Assembly (NCBI GenBank): GCA_030597505.1
Contig: JAUVRS010000022.1
Coordinates: 1 to 15,864, forward strand
Length of the DNA stretch: 15,864 bases
From: Desulfobacteraceae bacterium
GTDB taxonomy: Bacteria; Desulfobacterota; DSM-4660; Desulfatiglandales; Desulfatiglandaceae
Reading direction: 5' to 3'
Both the position numbers and the translations under genes were made by a program. This document shows positions 7,055 through 13,812 of this stretch, in pieces (the stretch's first letter is position 1; each line of letters begins with the position of its first letter). The notes beneath the pieces were generated by a model that saw only the letters and a program-made list of their open reading frames with translations, made no database searches and was not told the DNA's origin.

Positions 7055-8032
7055 CTATGTTGTTTTCTTGATTTCTTCGATCAGTTCAGGGACGGCCTTG
7101 AAGAGATCAGCAACAATACCATAATCTGAGACCTGGAAAATGGGGGCTTCCTCGTCCTTGTTGATTGCCACAATCACCTTTGAAGATTTTATCCCTGCCA
7201 CGTGTTGAAGGGCACCAGACAACCCCACGGCAATGTAAAGATCCGGTGCGACGATTTTTCCTGTTTGTCCCACCTGGAAATCGTTGTGTATGAACCCCGC
7301 ATCCACTGCAGCGCGGGTGGCACCTACGGCACCACCGATCAGATCGGCCAGTTCCTCAATAATCTTGAAATTTTCGCCCGACTTGAGTCCCCGGCCACCG
7401 GAAACAACTATCTTTGCATCGGGCAGATCAGGTCTTTCAGAAATCGATTTTTCAAAACCATTGAACTCAATTCGTTCGACAGCCATGTCCGGCGGGGGAA
7501 TATCAATTCTCTCCACGGGGCTCTCCTCGGCAATGGCCTCAAACGGATCGAACTCGGTTTGACGAACCGTAACTACCTCTGTCTCGGTGGTGATCTGTAC
7601 AGTACAGTTGACATTCCCTGCATACATGGGGCGGACATAGAAAAGATTGTCACTCTCATAAGAGACGTCCGTCACGTCGCTGGCCATACCGGCTTTCAGG
7701 CTTTGGGCCAGCCTTGGCAGGACATCTTTGCCAATACTGGACGAAGGGCTGGCGATGATTTTGAAAGAACCTTTACGAACAACCTGTTCTATTATGGGCA
7801 CCCATTGTTCGCCCAATCCCTGATCGATCCCGGGGGCCTCGGCCAATATCACCTTTTGGGCACCAAGGTGGCTCAAATCTTCGGTCTGCCCGCTGAGGTC
7901 GTCCCCAAGGGCCATGACCGAATAGGAGCCACCAGTAAAAGCGGCCACCCGAGAGGCAAATGTAATGGTTGCATTTGTTGATTTTTTTACCTGGCCGTCA
8001 AAGACCTGTGCGATGACGAGAATGTTATCCAT
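7055..8032 (-). CDS. etfA: Electron transfer flavoprotein, alpha subunit
   Basis: The FAD-carrying subunit of the ETF heterodimer, which passes electrons between acyl-CoA dehydrogenases or other flavoproteins and a quinone-linked oxidoreductase. It has 325 residues, the usual length. The C-terminal FAD domain is clear: VSGGRGLKSGENF, then GGAVGATRAAVDAGF, VGQTGKIVAPDLYIAVGLSG, and INKDEEAPIFQVSDYGIV. The N-terminal half is the usual weakly conserved domain that contacts the beta subunit. The ATG at 8032 has AAGGAA about 9 bases upstream. It lies 20 bases after etfB, so the two are co-transcribed. Neither a dehydrogenase partner nor an ETF:quinone oxidoreductase (FixC/FixX type) is present here, so the physiological partner is unknown. 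Confidence 0.95.
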   Translation of the reverse strand: MDNILVIAQVFDGQVKKSTNATITFASRVAAFTGGSYSVMALGDDLSGQTEDLSHLGAQKVILAEAPGIDQGLGEQWVPIIEQVVRKGSFKIIASPSSSIGKDVLPRLAQSLKAGMASDVTDVSYESDNLFYVRPMYAGNVNCTVQITTETEVVTVRQTEFDPFEAIAEESPVERIDIPPPDMAVERIEFNGFEKSISERPDLPDAKIVVSGGRGLKSGENFKIIEELADLIGGAVGATRAAVDAGFIHNDFQVGQTGKIVAPDLYIAVGLSGALQHVAGIKSSKVIVAINKDEEAPIFQVSDYGIVADLFKAVPELIEEIKKTT

Positions 8033-8052
8033 GTCTATTTCCTTTCCAAACC

Positions 8053-8883
8053 CTAAAGAACCCTGGCTTCTTCTTTGAGTTTTTGAACAAGTTCTTCCAC
8101 AGTCTCGAGGATAATACCCCCACTTCGAGCTGCCGGCCGGGAATACGAAATTGTCTTGACACGTTGGCTGGTATCCACCCCCAGATCCTCCAGTGTAAGT
8201 CTCTCCAAGGGTTTCTTTTTGGCCTTCATGATGCCGGGAAGGGACGCAAAACGCGCGCCGTCCCGGTTCAATTCATCCGGGGGGCTCATGTTGTTATTTA
8301 CGGCCTGAGGGGTCACGATACGGACGTCCACAGAAATCAAGGCCGGAAATTTTACGGTAACGGTCGCACTCCCCCCATCCACCTCACGGGTGACCGTGGC
8401 GCTTGAAAGGTCGGCCGGAGTCTCGATCCTTCCGGCAAATGTTGCCTGGGGCCAGCCGAGCATCCCTGCCAACATCTGGGCAGTCTGATTGGAATCACCA
8501 TCAACAGTCTGTTTCCCCATGAGTATAAGATCGGGTGATTCCTTTTTAACCAGCTTTGCGATAGCCCGTGCGACCACGGTTGCGTCGAGTTCACGGTCGT
8601 CTCCCGAGATCAACATGCCCCGGTCAGCTCCCATGGCAAGACACCAGAGGACCTGGTGGGTGGCCTCTTCGGGGCCGATGCTGACAACGATGACCTCGTT
8701 TGCAGTCTGGTCTGCGCCAGAGTCTTTGACTAGTCTGAGGGCGGTTTCAACCGCATACTCGTCAAAGGGGTTGGGCTTCCAGTCAAGCCCATCAAAAATC
8801 AGCTGTTTGCCGTCTTCGCTAATCCTCACCTTATCTGCTTTTTCCGGATCAGGAACCCGTTTTATTGGAACTATGATTTTCAC
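8053..8883 (-). CDS. etfB: Electron transfer flavoprotein, beta subunit
   Basis: Beta subunit of ETF, 276 residues, slightly longer than the usual 250-260. Family blocks are MKIIVPIKRVPDP at the start, KPNPFDEYAVETAL (36-49), LMGKQTVDGDSNQT (121-134) with the nucleotide-site pattern, and KKKPLERLTLEDLGVD towards the C-terminus, which corresponds to the partner recognition loop. The start is GTG at 8883. It is chosen because a strong GGGAGG lies 6-7 bases upstream and the protein then begins exactly like the family. It heads the etfBA pair. The 187 bases upstream hold no confident sigma70 promoter that I can read, but include a hairpin and a repeat fragment near 9014-9038. Confidence 0.95.
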   Translation of the reverse strand: MKIIVPIKRVPDPEKADKVRISEDGKQLIFDGLDWKPNPFDEYAVETALRLVKDSGADQTANEVIVVSIGPEEATHQVLWCLAMGADRGMLISGDDRELDATVVARAIAKLVKKESPDLILMGKQTVDGDSNQTAQMLAGMLGWPQATFAGRIETPADLSSATVTREVDGGSATVTVKFPALISVDVRIVTPQAVNNNMSPPDELNRDGARFASLPGIMKAKKKPLERLTLEDLGVDTSQRVKTISYSRPAARSGGIILETVEELVQKLKEEARVL

Positions 8884-9013
8884 AAGAAACCTCCCAACTT
8901 AGTCGACGCAATTCTATTAAACACACCCCCGATGATTTTGCACTCTCCGAACTGTTTCTCCTCGACTTATTTCCACATACCTTATTCCAAAACGACCATG
9001 GCAAAAACTGACG

Positions 9014-9034
9014 CACTAAGGGCTTGCGCAAAAA
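9014..9034. repeat. Copy of a 21-bp dispersed sequence (second copy at 15737-15757)
   Basis: This stretch, containing CTAAGGGCTTGCGCAAAAA, matches 15737-15757 at 20 of 21 positions, differing by a single T/C. The copy at 15737 leads into a longer stretch that looks non-coding. The shared core may be the end of a mobile or dispersed element. Confidence 0.55.
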
Positions 9035-9038
9035 GCCC
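9020..9038 (-). terminator. Hairpin downstream of the radical SAM gene, weak terminator candidate
   Basis: GGGCTT (9020-9025) pairs with AAGCCC (9033-9038) around a 7-base loop. It lies 33 bases after the radical SAM stop in the transcribed direction. The hairpin is followed on the minus strand only by TTAGTG, so it is at best a weak terminator. Confidence 0.35.
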
Positions 9039-9070
9039 ATGAGGTCATTATCCGTGCATGGCTGTTTGGG

Positions 9071-10705
9071 TCATTGTTTGGTGGTTTCTGTTCCGAAGGT
9101 TTGACCCGAAAAAGAGGGCTTTTGGTCGAGCACCATCTGAGATGAAGACCTTTTTTTCATTGTTTTAAGACGTGTGCCACAATGTGGCATAAAATTCAAA
9201 TAAAATTTCTTGGATTGTATCAAAAAGGGCACTTTGATCCCTTTGAACATATCCCTGGAACGTCCAACTGTGTCTAGAAAGAGTTCGCCCAAACCGCTGA
9301 CAGCCTCTCCAAGCCACAGAAGCGTCGTGTGCCTAAACGTCCACAACAGTTGTTGACGGGAAAAACGGTTTTTTAATTTCAAAAATGACCGCAACCTTCC
9401 AGCCCTTACGTGGAGCCGCAATTCAAGCCATTTGACGGCAAAAAACATCTCCCAGGGGGAAAGGCTTGGTTGGGCGATGATCTGATGGCGATAGTCCCAT
9501 TTACTCAGGTCACGCTGGATCAACAAATGATTTTGGATTCGTCTTCCAAAGTCGGTCCATCTGTGCGGGGTAACGTGTACAACGTTTACAAAATCTCCGT
9601 TGTAATGAGTGAGTTGACGGATGGCGGTGCGGAAAGTACCCCATGTTTCTTCTTTTAACCCCACCATATACCCGAGTATTGAAAAAATTCCATGCTGTTT
9701 GAAAAGACGGCATGCCTCCAGATCGTCCCGTGTCGTGGAGCCTTTTTTGATCGCTGTGAGCACCTCGGGATCGGTGGATTCTACTCCGATAAGAACGTAG
9801 AGTATCCCTGCCTCTCGGTAAAGGTCCAGGATTTTTTTATCGCGAACAATGTCAGAGGCCCTGATAGAGGCAAAAAAATGCACCGGGAGTTTGCGTGCAG
9901 CCATCTCTTCAAGGAATCGCCGCCATGCCGGTTCGTTTGTGGTGGGGTTTTCGTCCCCCAATGAGAGGAAGCGAATATTAAAGGTCCGGTAGAGCCATTC
10001 GATCTCATCGGCCACTTTTTTTGGGTCGCGATAGCGCCAGCTCACCCAAAAATCCCGTTGTCCACAGGTCGTACACAGGTGAGGGCAACCACGGGAAAAT
10101 TGGATGATTGCCGCCCGCCCCAACCCAAAACACTGATAATGATCCCAGTCTTCTATAAGTTCCCACCCAATTCGAAAGGCGTCGAGATCTTCAATGGGGG
10201 GCCGCGGAGGCGTAAGTCTGGGTTTCCCTTTCTCCCGAAAGGCGATCCCTTTAACGAGGTGGAAAGACGTCCCTGATTCGATCGCCTGAACAGCCTCAAG
10301 ACTTGTTGCCTCACCTTCCCCTCGTACGATCACATCTATTCCGTCCTCTTGACCGAGAATTTCCTCTGCATGGAAGGTGGGGTAGACCCCGCCATAGACC
10401 GTAAGTACCTCCGGGCAGACCCTTTTGATTTCCGTCAGCATTTTTGCACAAACCGGATGGGCAGGGGTTGAGCCGGCGTGTCCGGTCATCACAATATCCG
10501 GTGAGATTTGTTTTACCGCGTGGACTATTTTGCCATATGACAGATGGAGACGCTCCGCATCCAGCAGCCTGACTTTATGGCCTGCATCCAATAGCGGTCC
10601 GCCAACCATCAAAAGACCGATGGGAATCTGATGCCCGGTGCCAAAACGGGAGGTGAGTGTCCGATAGGGTGGATTGATAAGCAGGATCTTCAGTGCCACT
10701 GTCAC
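9071..10705 (-). CDS. B12-binding-domain radical SAM protein, BchE-like
   Basis: A 544-residue protein with an N-terminal cobalamin-binding Rossmann domain (about residues 5-135: KILLINPPYR, IVMTGHAGSTPAHP, VYGGVYPTFHAEEIL). A radical SAM domain follows, with the [4Fe-4S] motif FSRGCPHLCTTCGQRDF (Cys207, Cys211, Cys214 counted from 10705). Blocks such as GDENPTTNEPAWRRFLEEM, GILYVLIGVES and SILGYMVGLKEET resemble the anaerobic Mg-protoporphyrin IX monomethyl ester cyclase BchE. No other chlorophyll gene is present, so that substrate is unlikely and the true one is unknown. A basic, hydrophobic C-terminal tail of about 120 residues follows. I chose GTG 10705: it forms a GTGA overlap with the upstream stop and has GGGAG/GAGAGG just before it. 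The GTG at 10699 is also possible. The ATG at 10741 would overlap the upstream gene by 40 bases. Confidence 0.85.
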   Translation of the reverse strand: MTVALKILLINPPYRTLTSRFGTGHQIPIGLLMVGGPLLDAGHKVRLLDAERLHLSYGKIVHAVKQISPDIVMTGHAGSTPAHPVCAKMLTEIKRVCPEVLTVYGGVYPTFHAEEILGQEDGIDVIVRGEGEATSLEAVQAIESGTSFHLVKGIAFREKGKPRLTPPRPPIEDLDAFRIGWELIEDWDHYQCFGLGRAAIIQFSRGCPHLCTTCGQRDFWVSWRYRDPKKVADEIEWLYRTFNIRFLSLGDENPTTNEPAWRRFLEEMAARKLPVHFFASIRASDIVRDKKILDLYREAGILYVLIGVESTDPEVLTAIKKGSTTRDDLEACRLFKQHGIFSILGYMVGLKEETWGTFRTAIRQLTHYNGDFVNVVHVTPHRWTDFGRRIQNHLLIQRDLSKWDYRHQIIAQPSLSPWEMFFAVKWLELRLHVRAGRLRSFLKLKNRFSRQQLLWTFRHTTLLWLGEAVSGLGELFLDTVGRSRDMFKGIKVPFLIQSKKFYLNFMPHCGTRLKTMKKRSSSQMVLDQKPSFSGQTFGTETTKQ

Positions 10706-11733
10706 ATACCTCTCCCAAAGGCACAATGGGGATAGGTGCATTCAGGACAATCGCGACAAAGACCCCCGTGACCCATCAAGGCGAGTTCTTTTTTGCCAAT
10801 TTTCTCTCCGGCAAGAACCCGGGGCAAAACAAGGTCAAGGACCGTGATCTTGTGATAGAGGGCGCAGCCAGGGACTCCCAAAAGCGGAGACCCATCAAGA
10901 TAGGCCATGAGGAACATGGCGCCCGGAAGTGCGGCGGCACCGTAATGAATTTCTTCCGCACCAGCCAGTCTGATGCCGTGGCGGGTTACATCATCGGGGT
11001 CAACACTCATCCCGCCGCTTAGGATAAGCAAATCGCACCCCCCGTCCAGTTGAGATCGAATAACCCGGCTGATGATTTTAGCGTCATCCGGGGCAAAATC
11101 AATGGCTGTCACTTTTGAACCCAGGGTTTCAACTTTCTCGGTGAGGATGGGTGCAAAGCGATCCTCGATCAGTCCTTTGTGAACCTCCTCTCCGGTGATC
11201 ACCAGACCGACCCGGGTTTGGGAAAGAGGCCGGATGGACAGCACCTGCCCGTTTTGGCGGGCGATGGCTGCGGCTCGTTCTACCGGGGCCTGTTTCATAA
11301 CAAGCGGGATGGCACGTGTGGCTCCTACCAGATCCCCCTTTTTCACCAAGGTGTGGTTGTGAAGCGTGGCGCACATGACCTCATCAACCATGTTAAAGGC
11401 AGCGAGGGCCAAAGTATCCACAATAAGGATTCCGTCATTCTCAGCAAATAGACTTATTTTTCCTTCCTTTGGATCATTTTCCCATACGATATTTTTTCCG
11501 GAAAGGGCCTTGGCTAAGATCGCTGCAGCCTCGTTTTCATGGATTTCATCTTTTTCCAGGTCGATGACATAAAGATGATTTTTCCCCAGCCGTTGGAAAT
11601 GACATATCTCTTCCTCGCATACAGTGTGCCCTTTTCGGAAGGCCGGGCCTTTGAATTCACCAGGACGAATTTCAGTTATATCGTGCGATAGGGTTTTTCC
11701 GACCGCCTTTTCTATTGGAATTGTTTTTAGCAT
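10702..11733 (-). CDS. Molybdopterin-binding protein, MoeA/MogA-like, with C-terminal Cys cluster
   Basis: A 343-residue protein with a MoCF_biosynth (MogA/MoeA-type) domain: VGLVITGEEVHKG, then SGGMSVDPDDVTRHGIR and LLGVPGCALYHKITVLDLVLPRVLAG. The N-terminal part (AVGKTLSHDITEIRPGEFKGPAFRKGH) resembles a MoeA N-terminal segment. It probably binds molybdopterin or adenylated molybdopterin and helps insert or deliver Mo or W. Unlike classical MoeA (about 400 residues) it is short and ends in a cysteine cluster, C326-x2-C329-x2-C332-x4-C337 (GLCRDCPECTYPHCAFG), which could bind zinc or an Fe-S cluster. It lies 44 bases after the FmdE-family gene and overlaps the radical SAM gene by four bases, so the three are an operon. 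The domain is sure; the exact step is inference. Confidence 0.85.
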   Translation of the reverse strand: MLKTIPIEKAVGKTLSHDITEIRPGEFKGPAFRKGHTVCEEEICHFQRLGKNHLYVIDLEKDEIHENEAAAILAKALSGKNIVWENDPKEGKISLFAENDGILIVDTLALAAFNMVDEVMCATLHNHTLVKKGDLVGATRAIPLVMKQAPVERAAAIARQNGQVLSIRPLSQTRVGLVITGEEVHKGLIEDRFAPILTEKVETLGSKVTAIDFAPDDAKIISRVIRSQLDGGCDLLILSGGMSVDPDDVTRHGIRLAGAEEIHYGAAALPGAMFLMAYLDGSPLLGVPGCALYHKITVLDLVLPRVLAGEKIGKKELALMGHGGLCRDCPECTYPHCAFGRGM

Positions 11734-11777
11734 TATGTCGTATCCATGGTTAAAAAATTGTTTTTATTTGAACGTTT

Positions 11778-12437
11778 TCAGACAGCCGCTCGGAGGCGCA
11801 GATCGGGGTCGTCTTTATTGGGCGCCCAATTCATATCCGCAAACGTGATCTCCCGGGCATCTTTGAAATATGCCCCGTGGGCGCAAGGACGGCAAAGTGT
11901 GATACCATCCAGGACTACTTCACGGTGATCCCTGACTAATTGACCGCATTGGGTGCAGGGGATTTTGCTCCGGGTAGGGCCGGGGAGATCAAATTCATTG
12001 AGGGGGACCTTAACCTGCTGAACCCGAAACAGAACGCTGTCCGGCATTCGCTTATAGGCCTCCAACTGCTGTTGTGATTTATCCAAGATCTCCGGGGCAT
12101 AAAACGGGGTAAGATCACGTGCCTCTTCAGTTGAAAGTATACGAAAGGCCTCTCCGGTTTCCAGGTTGAGAAAGGTTGCTGCCATGATTCCGTAGTCCAC
12201 AAATTTGAGTGACCTTCGCCCCAATTTGACATGGGTGACATGGGCAACTGCATCTGCGGTGCACCGGTCCATTTCCACATAGACGATGAGCTTTTTGATT
12301 TGATCGTGACAGCCGGGGTCGTCCAGACCGATGAGACGGCACCCCAATATGCCCATCCGTACACCAACCACCTGGCCCGGACAGAGATGACCGTGGGATT
12401 TACCCGAAGAGGTCAACAGTTTGTCAAAGGATTCCAT
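11778..12437 (-). CDS. FmdE-family protein with C-terminal zinc ribbon
   Basis: A 219-residue FmdE-type protein, named after a gene of the methanogen formylmethanofuran dehydrogenase cluster. The N-terminal signature GKSHGHLCPGQVVGVRMG (12-29) and MDRCTADAV (56-64) carry the conserved His and Cys residues of the family. A zinc ribbon follows near the end: Cys161, Cys164, Cys182, Cys185 (CTQCGQ ... TLCRPC). The protein lies beside a molybdopterin-binding protein, which fits a role in molybdenum or tungsten enzyme maturation. No formylmethanofuran dehydrogenase subunit is nearby, so it is an accessory-type FmdE. ATG 12437 was chosen; a GTG sits directly before it at 12440, and neither has a strong ribosome site. 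It is the first gene of its operon. Family confident, function not established. Confidence 0.87.
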   Translation of the reverse strand: MESFDKLLTSSGKSHGHLCPGQVVGVRMGILGCRLIGLDDPGCHDQIKKLIVYVEMDRCTADAVAHVTHVKLGRRSLKFVDYGIMAATFLNLETGEAFRILSTEEARDLTPFYAPEILDKSQQQLEAYKRMPDSVLFRVQQVKVPLNEFDLPGPTRSKIPCTQCGQLVRDHREVVLDGITLCRPCAHGAYFKDAREITFADMNWAPNKDDPDLRLRAAV

Positions 12438-12503
12438 CACTCTTTTTTCAGGTCAACGGCGTACCCGCCTTTTTTTTTGCTTTTGCTGTGGTAACCCGGA
12501 GCA

Positions 12504-12521
12504 TATGTTAAATTTAACATA
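12504..12521. promoter_or_regulatory. 18-bp perfect palindrome, candidate operator
   Basis: TATGTTAAATTTAACATA is a perfect palindrome about 70 bases upstream of the FmdE-family start. Short AACCC (12492-12496) and GGGTT (12525-12529) flank it and could extend it into a hairpin. It also overlaps a weak promoter-like pair on the minus strand (TTGGGA, 18 bases, TAACAT). It is a plausible binding site for a dimeric repressor, perhaps the divergent XRE-cupin protein; this link is inference. Confidence 0.5.
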
Positions 12522-12532
12522 ACGGGGTTCCC

Positions 12533-12558
12533 AAAAAAAGGAGGTCATAGCCTCCTCT
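12533..12558 (-). terminator. Intrinsic terminator in the leader of the FmdE operon
   Basis: On the minus strand AGGAGG-CTATGA-CCTCCT is followed directly by a run of T residues (plus-strand A-tract 12533-12539). This is a classical rho-independent form with a 6-bp GC-rich stem, extendable to 8 with a wobble pair. It lies about 35 bases after the predicted start of transcription and about 95 bases before the FmdE start, so it could work as an attenuator. Confidence 0.65.
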
Positions 12559-12597
12559 GATTTGGCCCCAACTTTCTAGCCTACTTCTACCACAAGA

Positions 12598-12627
12598 ATA
12601 TTACCCGAAGAACAGGTTGCTTGTCAA
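12598..12627 (-). promoter_or_regulatory. Sigma70-like promoter for the FmdE operon
   Basis: Minus strand: -35 TTGACA (12627-12622), 18-base spacer, -10 TAATAT (12603-12598). The -35 is a perfect match to consensus and the -10 matches four of six. Transcription would begin near 12590 and run into the leader terminator. Confidence 0.55.
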
Positions 12628-12727
12628 GCACTAGATATAAAAATATCAGACAAAAAGTGCCTTTGACGTAAGTTTCAGGTTTTGGGTGTCAATGTTCTCC
12701 AAACTTTCCGCAGTGGTAAATTCCTGC

Positions 12728-12756
12728 TTGACACACAAAACCTGCTTGCCTATGCT
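12728..12756 (+). promoter_or_regulatory. Sigma70-like promoter for the XRE-cupin gene
   Basis: Plus strand: -35 TTGACA (12728-12733), 17-base spacer, -10 TATGCT (12751-12756). The predicted start near 12763 leaves a leader of about 130 bases before the ATG at 12892. Confidence 0.5.
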
Positions 12757-12891
12757 GTGACGCTTGGATATGAAAGTCCAGGTCCTACTGTCATCCGGGA
12801 TATCAGCGGCAGTCATCTCATCTGTTTTGTGAGACAGTACAGATATGAGGCGGGAGTACATTACCTGAAATAGTCTGAAAGGATAAGAAAA

Positions 12892-13431
12892 ATGGTCACA
12901 GAAGAGCCCAAATCGATTGGCCAACGAATCCGGCAGTCACGTGAAAAGAAAAATTTCAACGTACAGGAGCTTGCCAAACTGGCAGGCTGTTCGGACGAAT
13001 ATCTTGGATGGGTTGAGGATGGTCAGGTGGAGCCGTCGGTCGCTCTTTTGATCCAACTGGCAAGGACCATGCATCTTGATCCCGGTACCTTTCTGACAGC
13101 CCATGACACAGAGACCCAGCGGCTGGAGGAGGTAGCCAAACGGACGGAACACTATTCGTACAAAACCCTCACACCGCCCGAGGCCGACAAACATCTCATG
13201 GCTTTTTCGGTGTTGATCCCACCAAAAACAGCCCACAAAGGGGTTCGGTACCGGCATGAGGGCGAGGAGTTTGTCTATGTGGTTTCAGGCGAGGCCGAAA
13301 TCACTGTGGAAAAAGAGAAAAAAAGACTGGCTGAGAAGGAGTCTCTTCGGTTCAATGCCTATCTCGAACACCACCTGGCCAATCCCGGGGAGAAGGAATG
13401 CGAGTTGCTCGTGGTCCTCTACGTTCCGTGA
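12892..13431 (+). CDS. XRE-family transcriptional regulator with C-terminal cupin domain
   Basis: A 179-residue regulator. Residues 8-68 form an XRE-type helix-turn-helix (IGQRIRQSREKKNFNVQELA, then KLAGCSDEYLGWVEDGQVEPS). Residues about 100-179 are a cupin-2 barrel with motif 1 RHEGEEFVYVVSGEAEI and motif 2 FNAYLEHHLANPG. Such proteins sense a small ligand or metal through the cupin and bind DNA through the HTH. The gene is divergent from the FmdE operon across a 450-bp region containing a perfect palindrome, so it is the natural candidate for that operon's regulator and perhaps its own. AAAGGA lies 8 bases before the ATG. It is the only confident plus-strand gene in the window. Effector unknown. 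Confidence 0.92.
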   Translation: MVTEEPKSIGQRIRQSREKKNFNVQELAKLAGCSDEYLGWVEDGQVEPSVALLIQLARTMHLDPGTFLTAHDTETQRLEEVAKRTEHYSYKTLTPPEADKHLMAFSVLIPPKTAHKGVRYRHEGEEFVYVVSGEAEITVEKEKKRLAEKESLRFNAYLEHHLANPGEKECELLVVLYVP

Positions 13432-13485
13432 ACTTAAAAAGGAATATGCAAAGCCTTTATTGACCCTTTTGTATCCGCTCAATAT

Positions 13486-13505
13486 TTCGGGGAACCCGAA
13501 TTTAT
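13486..13505 (+). terminator. Small hairpin after the XRE-cupin gene, possible terminator
   Basis: TTCGGG (13486-13491) pairs with CCCGAA (13495-13500) around GAA and is followed by TTTAT on the plus strand. It lies 54 bases past the regulator stop. The stem is stable but the U-run is short. Confidence 0.4.
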
Positions 13506-13535
13506 GCGGACATCTCTGGATAACGACTGGCGATT

Positions 13536-13760
13536 GCGGGACATACAGACATTTCTTTTAAGAGGCGCAAAAGCCAGAAGATACTCGCATCACGGCGGTG
13601 AGGTTTACAATCCTGCCCGGAACAGCCCCTAAGAGATTGTCCCTATTACGTTTGGCTGCCCCGCCTGTCCTGGGCAGATTGGTTAAGGTATTTGGGGCGT
13701 GGCAGATGCGGTGTAAGAACTTAAATTGCGCCTCTTAAAAGAAATGTCTGTATGTCCCGC
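13536..13760. mobile_element. 225-bp MITE-like element with perfect 35-bp inverted ends
   Basis: Positions 13536-13570, starting GCGGGACATACAGACATTTC, are repeated perfectly in inverted orientation at 13726-13760 around a 155-base centre. The centre has no open frame I can assign and carries a small hairpin (CTGCCC 13656-13661 with GGGCAG 13672-13677). No flanking target duplication is clear. An inverted GCTCAATA pair (13477-13484 and 13784-13791) lies outside the arms, so the original element may have been longer. It fills the gap between the convergent XRE-cupin and TPR genes and could also act as a transcript barrier. No transposase is present. Confidence 0.65.
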
Positions 13761-13812
13761 CACTGTGAACTAAATCCGCTACTTATTGAGCTATTGCACC
13801 CTTTTTTCCCCC

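Larger units (their letters stand above)
12441..12891. other. 450-bp divergent regulatory region
   Basis: Lies between the FmdE operon (minus) and the XRE-cupin regulator (plus). It holds a sigma70-like promoter for each side, an intrinsic terminator in the minus-strand leader, and an 18-bp palindrome, each listed separately. The stretch 12640-12720 shows nothing I can name. Open frames crossing the region on both strands have no recognisable protein and are not called. Confidence 0.6.

Noticed and set aside
7202..7981. 259-residue plus-strand frame antisense to etfA
   Set aside because: It is fully inside a clear etfA, and its sequence is a compositional shadow with no family signature.
8849..9040. 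63-residue minus-strand frame overlapping the etfB start
   Set aside because: It reads through the hairpin and repeat core and overlaps etfB out of frame; no family resemblance.
9071..10705. Calling the radical SAM gene bchE
   Set aside because: The similarity is real, but there are no other chlorophyll genes and the context is molybdopterin-like, so the substrate cannot be assumed.
12453..12548. A 31-residue minus-strand frame (MTSFFWEPRYVKF...) starting just after AGGAGG in the FmdE leader
   Set aside because: Its ATG lies in the loop of the intrinsic terminator and only two bases after the GGAGG; the tail is low-complexity Lys/Arg from an A-tract. A leader peptide is conceivable but unsupported.
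12533..12600. A molybdenum-cofactor riboswitch in the FmdE leader
   Set aside because: Only about 35 bases lie between the predicted transcription start and the terminator, too short for the known Moco motif, and I could not draw its conserved structure.
12646..12924. Open frames on both strands within the divergent region (92 residues minus, 63 residues plus at 12682-12873)
   Set aside because: They overlap the predicted promoters and each other, and show no recognisable protein or convincing ribosome site.
13571..13725. A transposase fragment or CRISPR-like array inside the 225-bp element
   Set aside because: No sustained reading frame and no regularly spaced repeats are present in the centre.
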